In this document: in pieces, positions 6,768 through 10,000 of the stretch | How the letters are laid out: each line of letters starts with the position of its first letter | Numbering within the stretch: position 1 is the stretch's first letter | Source: Eimeria necatrix | Taxonomy: Eukaryota; Apicomplexa; Conoidasida; Eucoccidiorida; Eimeriidae | Assembly (NCBI RefSeq): GCF_000499385.1 | Contig: NW_013654640.1 | Location: 1-10,000 of the forward strand | Direction of reading: 5' to 3' | DNA: 10,000 nucleotides | The notes under the pieces: model-generated | Seen by the model: the letters and a program-made list of their open reading frames with translations, nothing else | Databases searched by the model: none | Told to the model about the DNA's origin: nothing | Program-made: the position numbers and the translations under genes

Positions 6768-6878
6768 CGCGTACGCCCTAACCCCAAACCCCAAACCCTA
6801 AACCCTAAACCCTAACCCCCCCAAAACCCCAAACCCCAAACCCCAAACCCTAAACCCTAAACCCTAAACCCTAAACCC
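6768..6878 (-). repeat. CCCTAAA array rich in CCCCAAA variants
   Basis: Regular CCCTAAA is mixed with CCCCAAA and CCCCAAAA units, including a C7 run near 6816-6822. TTTGGGG-type units cluster here more than elsewhere in the window. Confidence 0.9.
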
Positions 6879-7172
6879 TCGTACTGTTGCGAAGGGCTGT
6901 CCGGGTTTTCCCCCTTTTGGGGTTTGGGGAGTTCGGATTCCGTAGAGGCGGAGTCTGAGGAGGTTTTGTTTTTCGGGGGTTTTGGAAAAAGGGTTTTGCT
7001 TATCCGCTAAAAAAGGGTTTTGAGGGTTTTGCTTATCCGCTAAAAAAGGGTTTTGAGGGTTTTGCTTATCCGCTAAAAAAGGGTTTTGAGAAATCAAAAC
7101 TTTCTCTTCAAAGTCCTTCAGAGGAAAACGCAAAAGTTTGTGGCCGTTTGGAATGTGCCTAAACGCAAACAC
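6864..7172 (-). CDS. Candidate small protein with 11-residue triplicate, unknown
   Basis: An open minus frame of up to 102 codons with no recognised family. Three exact copies of QNPFLADKQNP sit at about residues 29-61. They are preceded by a mixed segment (FAFRHIPNGHKLLRFPLKDF) and followed by a basic, Pro-rich tail (SKTPEKQNLLRLRLYGIRT, then TPKGGKPGQPFATVRGFRV). It is not low-complexity, unlike other frames here. Weaknesses: the frame opens at GTG with no in-frame ATG, so a real gene would need an upstream exon across T-rich DNA, and the last four residues and the TAG come from CCCTAAA repeat. The tail is duplicated at 6715-6767, with the frame conserved. It may be a gene remnant or a chance frame. 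Confidence 0.25.
   Translation of the reverse strand: MFAFRHIPNGHKLLRFPLKDFEEKVLISQNPFLADKQNPQNPFLADKQNPQNPFLADKQNPFSKTPEKQNLLRLRLYGIRTPQTPKGGKPGQPFATVRGFRV
6879..6931. repeat. 53-bp repeat, copy 2
   Basis: The partner of 6715-6767; it continues into sequence not present in copy 1 (GTTCGGATTCCG). It forms the 3' part of the minus-strand candidate frame. Confidence 0.85.
6991..7089. repeat. 33-bp tandem repeat, 3 exact copies
   Basis: Units at 6991-7023, 7024-7056 and 7057-7089 are identical. Each starts GGGTTTTGCTTATCCGC and ends AAAAAAGGGTTTTGA. The length is divisible by three, so the minus reading frame is kept. The preceding GGGGGTTTTGGAAAAAGG and the distant AAAAAAGGGTTTT at 9130-9142 share pieces of the unit. 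Confidence 0.95.
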
Positions 7173-7726
7173 TTTTTGTTTTATTTTATTTTATTTTATT
7201 TTATTTATTTTATTTTATTTTATTTTATTTATTTTATTTATTTTATTTCACTTTATTTTATTTTACTTTATTTTATTTTTATTTGTTGTGTTTATTTACT
7301 TTTATTTAATTTGTTTTGTTTTATTTATTTTATCTACTTTATTATTTTATTTTATTTTATTTTACTTTACTTATTTCATTTACTTTTATTTGTTTTGTTA
7401 TTTTAATTTGTTGCACTTTATTTATTTTAATATTTTAATTCATTTTAAATTAATTCGTTTTAAAATGTTTCATTCCGTTTTATTAATTATATAATTCTTC
7501 CAATTAATTAATTTTAAAATGTTTTATTTTATTTTATTTTATTTTATTTTATTTTATTTTATTTTATTTTATTTATTTTAAATCTTTTAATTGATTTTAA
7601 ATTGTTTTAATAAAATGTTTTAAATAAATGTTTTGCAGTAAAATAAGTGTTTTAAATGTTTTAAATGTTTTTGGGGAAATTCTGAAGATATTTTTAAAAC
7701 TTTTTGAAACATTTTGAAAACATTTT
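7173..7726. repeat. T-rich (TTTTA)n region
   Basis: A pentanucleotide TTTTA with TTTA insertions runs to about 7300. An irregular T-rich part follows, then a purer (ATTTT)n of about ten copies near 7523-7575, then decay to TTTTAAATG words up to 7726. Plus-strand open frames here encode Phe, Ile, Leu and Tyr only and are composition artefacts. No gene was seen. Confidence 0.92.
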
Positions 7727-7732
7727 AAACCC

Positions 7733-8750
7733 TTTAGGGTTTAGGGTTTAGCTCTAGGGTTTAGGGTTTCCGTGAGTGTTTCTCTGTGTAGCAATTCAGG
7801 GTTTAGGGTTTATCTAGGGTTTAGGGTTTCCGTGAGTGCTTCCTGTGTAGCAATTCAGGGTTTAGGGTTTAGCTCTAGGGTTTAGGGTTTAGGGTTTGTC
7901 TCCTCGTGTAGCAATTCAGGGTTTAGGGTTTAGGGTTTGGCTTTATAAGAGGCTCTCCATGTGCAGCAATTTATGGTTTAGGGTTTACCTGTCCCTCAGT
8001 GTGTCTCCCTGTGCAGAAATACGGGGTTTAGGGTTTAGGGTTTACGGGAAGACAGGGTTTAGGGTTTAGGGTTTATATACCTGCACAAACCCTAAACCCT
8101 GTTTCCTGCTCCACGAGGGTGTCTTCTAGCGCAGTAGGCAGGGCCTAGGGTTTGTGGTTTAGGGTTTAGGGTTTGTGGTTTAGGGTTTAGGGTTTGTGGT
8201 TTAGGGTTTGTGGTTTAGTGTTTACCTGCCCCTGAGGGTGTCTCCTAGCGCACAATTAAGGGTTTAGGGTTTAGGGTTTGTGGTTTAGGGTTTACCTGCC
8301 GGTGAGGGTATATTCTTCTTCAGAAAACAGGGTTTAGGGTTTAGGGTTTAGGGTTTACCTGCCGGTGACAGTGTCTCCTAGAGCGCACTCAAGGGTTTAG
8401 GGTTTGAGGGTTTAGGGTTTAGGGTTTAACTGCCAGTGAGAGTGTCTTCTAGCGCACAATTAAGGGTTTAGGGTTTTGCGATTAGGGTTTACCTTCCAGT
8501 GAGGGTTTAGGGTTTGTGCATTAGGGTTTAGGGTTTAGCTGCCGGCGAGAGTGCCTCCTAGCTCACAATTAAGGGTTTAGGGTTTGTGGCTTAGAGTTTG
8601 TGGTTTAGGGTTTGTGGCTTAGTGTTTGTGGTTTAGGGTTTGTGGCTTAGGGTTTAGGGTTTAGGGTTTAGCTGGCGGCGAGAGTGCCTCCTAGCGTCCA
8701 ATTAAGGGTTTAGGGTTTAGGGTGTAGGGTTTAGGGTTTAGTGGGTTTGT
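7733..8750 (+). repeat. Composite array: TTTAGGG tracts with a diverged ~36-nt module
   Basis: Runs of one to four TTTAGGG units alternate with a diverged module. The best copies are exactly 36 nt: 8225-8260, 8295-8330, 8358-8393, 8429-8464, 8538-8573 and 8671-8706. They open near CCTGCCGGTGAG, have the core GTGTCTCCTAGCGC and end ACAATTAAG before GGGTTTAGGG. More diverged copies lie at 7988-8023 and 8105-8141, and 8492-8504 is truncated. A left subfamily (7770-7799, 7830-7858, 7898-7918, 7939-7974) shares GTGTAGCAATTCAG or GTGCAGCAATT. TTTGTGG variant heptamers cluster at 8150-8220 and 8580-8650. Spacing between strong copies is 63-71 bp. No gene was seen. Confidence 0.85.
8061..8100. repeat. 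Short inverted TTTAGGG/CCCTAAA hairpin
   Basis: AGGGTTTAGGGTTT (8061-8074) and its exact reverse complement (8087-8100) flank a 12-nt loop, ATATACCTGCAC. It is the only clear minus-oriented telomere-like pair inside the composite array. Confidence 0.85.
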
Positions 8751-8824
8751 GGCTTAGGACTTGTGGCTAGGGTTTGTGGCTCCGGGTGTGCGGACGAGGG
8801 TTTGCGGCCTGGGGATCGCCAACC
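8751..8824. other. Degenerate GC-rich spacer
   Basis: GTGGCTTAGG and GTGGCTAGGG variants decay into GGGTGTGCGGACGAGGG and GGCCTGGGGATCGCC. It is likely the worn edge of the composite array. Confidence 0.5.
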
Positions 8825-8867
8825 AGGGTTTAGGGTTTAGGGTTTAGGGTTTAGGGTTTAGGGTTTA
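8825..8867 (+). repeat. TTTAGGG block
   Basis: Six TTTAGGG-phase copies, the last followed by TTTACGCCC. Confidence 0.95.
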
Positions 8868-8963
8868 CGCCCACTACGGGCTTCCCGAGGGGCCCCTTCA
8901 GCGCGCGGGGCCTTCAAACCCTAATCGGCTCCTCTCGCTGCCTGCGCCAGGCGCTGCGAGACC
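8868..8963. other. GC-rich spacer between TTTAGGG blocks
   Basis: Contains GAGGGGCCCC, GCGCGCGGGG, a lone AAACCCTAA near 8916, and a small GCGCC-A-GGCGC hairpin near 8945. No gene was recognised. Confidence 0.5.
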
Positions 8964-9028
8964 TAGGGTTTAGGGTTTAGGGTTTAGGGTTTAGGGTTTA
9001 GGGTTTAGGGTTTAGGGTTTAGGGTTTA
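8964..9028 (+). repeat. TTTAGGG block
   Basis: About nine perfect copies follow CCTAGGG. It ends in TTTA, directly before CCTGCCGGCGAGCGAG (9029 on), which matches the first half of the 36-nt module and is a last truncated copy. Confidence 0.95.
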
Positions 9029-9110
9029 CCTGCCGGCGAGCGAGTCGGCGCCCGAGAGGGCCAAGACCTGAACCACCAGGCACTGGTGGTTTTGGAAGAA
9101 GTGGAAAGGA

Positions 9111-9371
9111 ATGGAGTTTTCATTTTCGAAAAAAGGGTTTTCTACAAACTCCAAAACCCTAAACCCTAATCCAAACCCTAAACCCTCGCTGCGGGCCCCC
9201 AAGCCCGCGGAGCTGCCCGCGCCCATCCTGGGGTTTAGGGTTTGGCAGCAGCACCAGCAGCAGCGCAGCAGCAGCAGCAGCAGCAGCGCAGCAGCAGCAG
9301 CAGCAGTTGCTGCTGCTGCTGCTGCGCTGCTGCGCGGTAGAGCCCACTCGGCTCTGCAGCAGCGCAGCGGG

Positions 9372-9406
<35 letters not shown>

Positions 9407-9426
9407 TCGTGCGGCGGCAGCAGCTG

Positions 9427-9457
<31 letters not shown>

Positions 9458-9614
9458 TGGTGTGCAGCAGCAGCTGCAGCAGCAGCAGCGGCGGCAACAG
9501 CAGCTCGCGCGGCGGCAGCAGCTGCTGCTGCAGCAGCAGCAGCAACAGCAGCCGCTGCTGCAGCTGCTGCTGCTGCAGCAGCAGCAACTAGCGGAGCTGC
9601 AGCTGCACAGCTAG
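9111..9614 (+). CDS. Candidate Q/S/A-rich protein, 167 codons, unknown
   Basis: This ATG-started frame has G at -3 and G at +4, the best start context of the three candidates. It opens MEFSFSKKGFSTNSK, reads TLNPNPNPKP from an inverted CCCTAAA stretch, then SLRAPKPAELPAPILGFRVW, where GFRV is TTTAGGG-derived. Ser, Ala and Gln runs follow to a TAG at 9612-9614. No domain, signal peptide or membrane segment is seen. The following 453-bp repeat keeps the frame after the stop, so an open frame from 9615 to the window edge repeats the LPAPILGFRVW segment. The minus strand is also open through the CAG region, so coding is uncertain. It may be an exon of a larger repeated gene or noncoding repeat. 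Confidence 0.25.
9153..9186 (-). repeat. Short CCCTAAA stretch
   Basis: About four copies with one TCC variant, in opposite orientation to the block at 8964 and lying inside the candidate frame. Confidence 0.9.
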
Positions 9615-9824
9615 ACGGCGCTGGGGACCCAAAGCAGCAGCAGCAGAAGGGATCCGCGGGAGGAGCTGCCCGCGCCCATCCTGGGGTTTAGGGTTTGGCA
9701 GCAGCACCAGCAGCAGCGCAGCAGCAGCAGCAGCAGCAGCGCAGCAGCAGCAGCAGCAGTTGCTGCTGCTGCTGCTGCGCTGCTGCGCGGTAGAGCCCAC
9801 TCGGCTCTGCAGCAGCGCAGCGGG

Positions 9825-9859
<35 letters not shown>

Positions 9860-9879
9860 TCGTGCGGCGGCAGCAGCTG

Positions 9880-9910
<31 letters not shown>

Positions 9911-10000
9911 TGGTGTGCAGCAGCAGCTGCAGCAGCAGCAGCGGCGGCAACAGCAGCTCGCGCGGCGGCAGCAGCTGCTGCTGCAGCAGCAGCAGCAACA
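9209..10000. repeat. 453-bp CAG-rich tandem repeat, 1.7 copies in view
   Basis: Positions 9209-9547 recur at 9662-10000, apparently without difference at the landmarks compared. The shared part includes GAGCTGCCCGCGCCCATCC, GGGTTTAGGGTTTGG, the complex CAG/CTG tract, and GGTAGAGCCCACTCGG. The period of 453 bp is 151 codons. The tail of unit 1 (9548-9661) is the only part seen once. Within each unit a smaller repeat, AGCAGCTCG(T/C)GCGGCGGCAG, occurs at about 9401 and 9500. The array runs off the window edge. Confidence 0.9.

Noticed and set aside
7086..7494. Plus-strand frames rich in Phe, Ile, Leu and Tyr that look like membrane proteins
   Set aside because: They are translations of (TTTTA)n DNA, overlap each other in different frames, and show no composition beyond that of the repeat.
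8225..8706. CRISPR-like pattern: 36-nt repeats with spacers of about 30 nt
   Set aside because: The intervening sequences are telomere-like heptamers rather than unique spacers, the repeats are strongly diverged, no cas-like gene is present, and the sequence is eukaryotic in character.
9026..9226. 66-codon minus frame with LEFVENPFFENENS
   Set aside because: It begins in GC-rich and telomere-like sequence, has no repeat or domain support, and its NPF motif follows from an AAAACCCTTTTTT string shared with the 33-bp unit.
9159..9998. Leu- and Cys-rich minus-strand frames across the 453-bp repeat
   Set aside because: They mirror the CAG tracts, use Leu/Cys runs rather than the Q/A/S usual in coccidia, and are less plausible than the plus frame.

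Overview
The window looks like a repeat-rich segment of a coccidian apicomplexan genome, most probably Eimeria. Three signatures point there: dense blocks of TTTAGGG/CCCTAAA away from any visible chromosome end, long CAG/CTG trinucleotide tracts that stay open in several frames, and alternating A- or T-rich simple repeats. Ling et al.'s description of E. tenella chromosome 1 (repeat-rich segments carrying telomere-like and GCA repeats) is the established parallel. The assignment rests on sequence character, because no conserved gene is visible.

Layout. Positions 1-1269 are two short TTTAGGG blocks around about 1 kb of T-rich DNA. Positions 1269-2158 hold a 20-bp palindrome, a CTG compound tract, a GC-rich island, sixteen copies of an 11-bp TGCATGC-containing repeat, and ATTT repeats. 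Positions 2238-3593 alternate CCCTAAA and TTTAGGG blocks with an AAATT satellite and (CAG)26. Positions 3620-4905 are A-rich DNA around large CAG/CTG tracts, including a perfect (CAG)16(CTG)10 palindrome and an uninterrupted (CTG)49. Positions 5006-5881 hold the longest open frame (291 codons, minus strand), made mostly of homopolymeric Q, S and A runs and sitting between two CCCTAAA blocks. Positions 5903-6931 are CCCTAAA arrays that have themselves been segmentally duplicated (a 282-bp period with a 71-bp non-telomeric core, and a 53-bp repeat). Positions 6864-7172 carry a small minus-strand open frame with a 33-bp/11-residue triplicate. Positions 7173-7732 are T-rich. Positions 7733-9028 are TTTAGGG tracts interleaved with about a dozen diverged copies of a roughly 36-nt module. 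From 9209 to the window edge is a CAG-rich tandem repeat of period 453 bp.

Genes. No protein can be identified by family. Three open frames are given as low-confidence candidates (5006-5881 minus, 6864-7172 minus, 9111-9614 plus). The first two take their stop codon from telomere-like sequence. They show no evidence of working together. No rRNA, tRNA or complete transposon was seen.

The most unusual features are the 36-nt module interleaved with TTTAGGG, the duplicated telomere-like segments with exact breakpoints, the 11-bp TGCATGC array, the palindrome reused at the end of two unrelated repeat tracts, and the in-frame 453-bp tandem.
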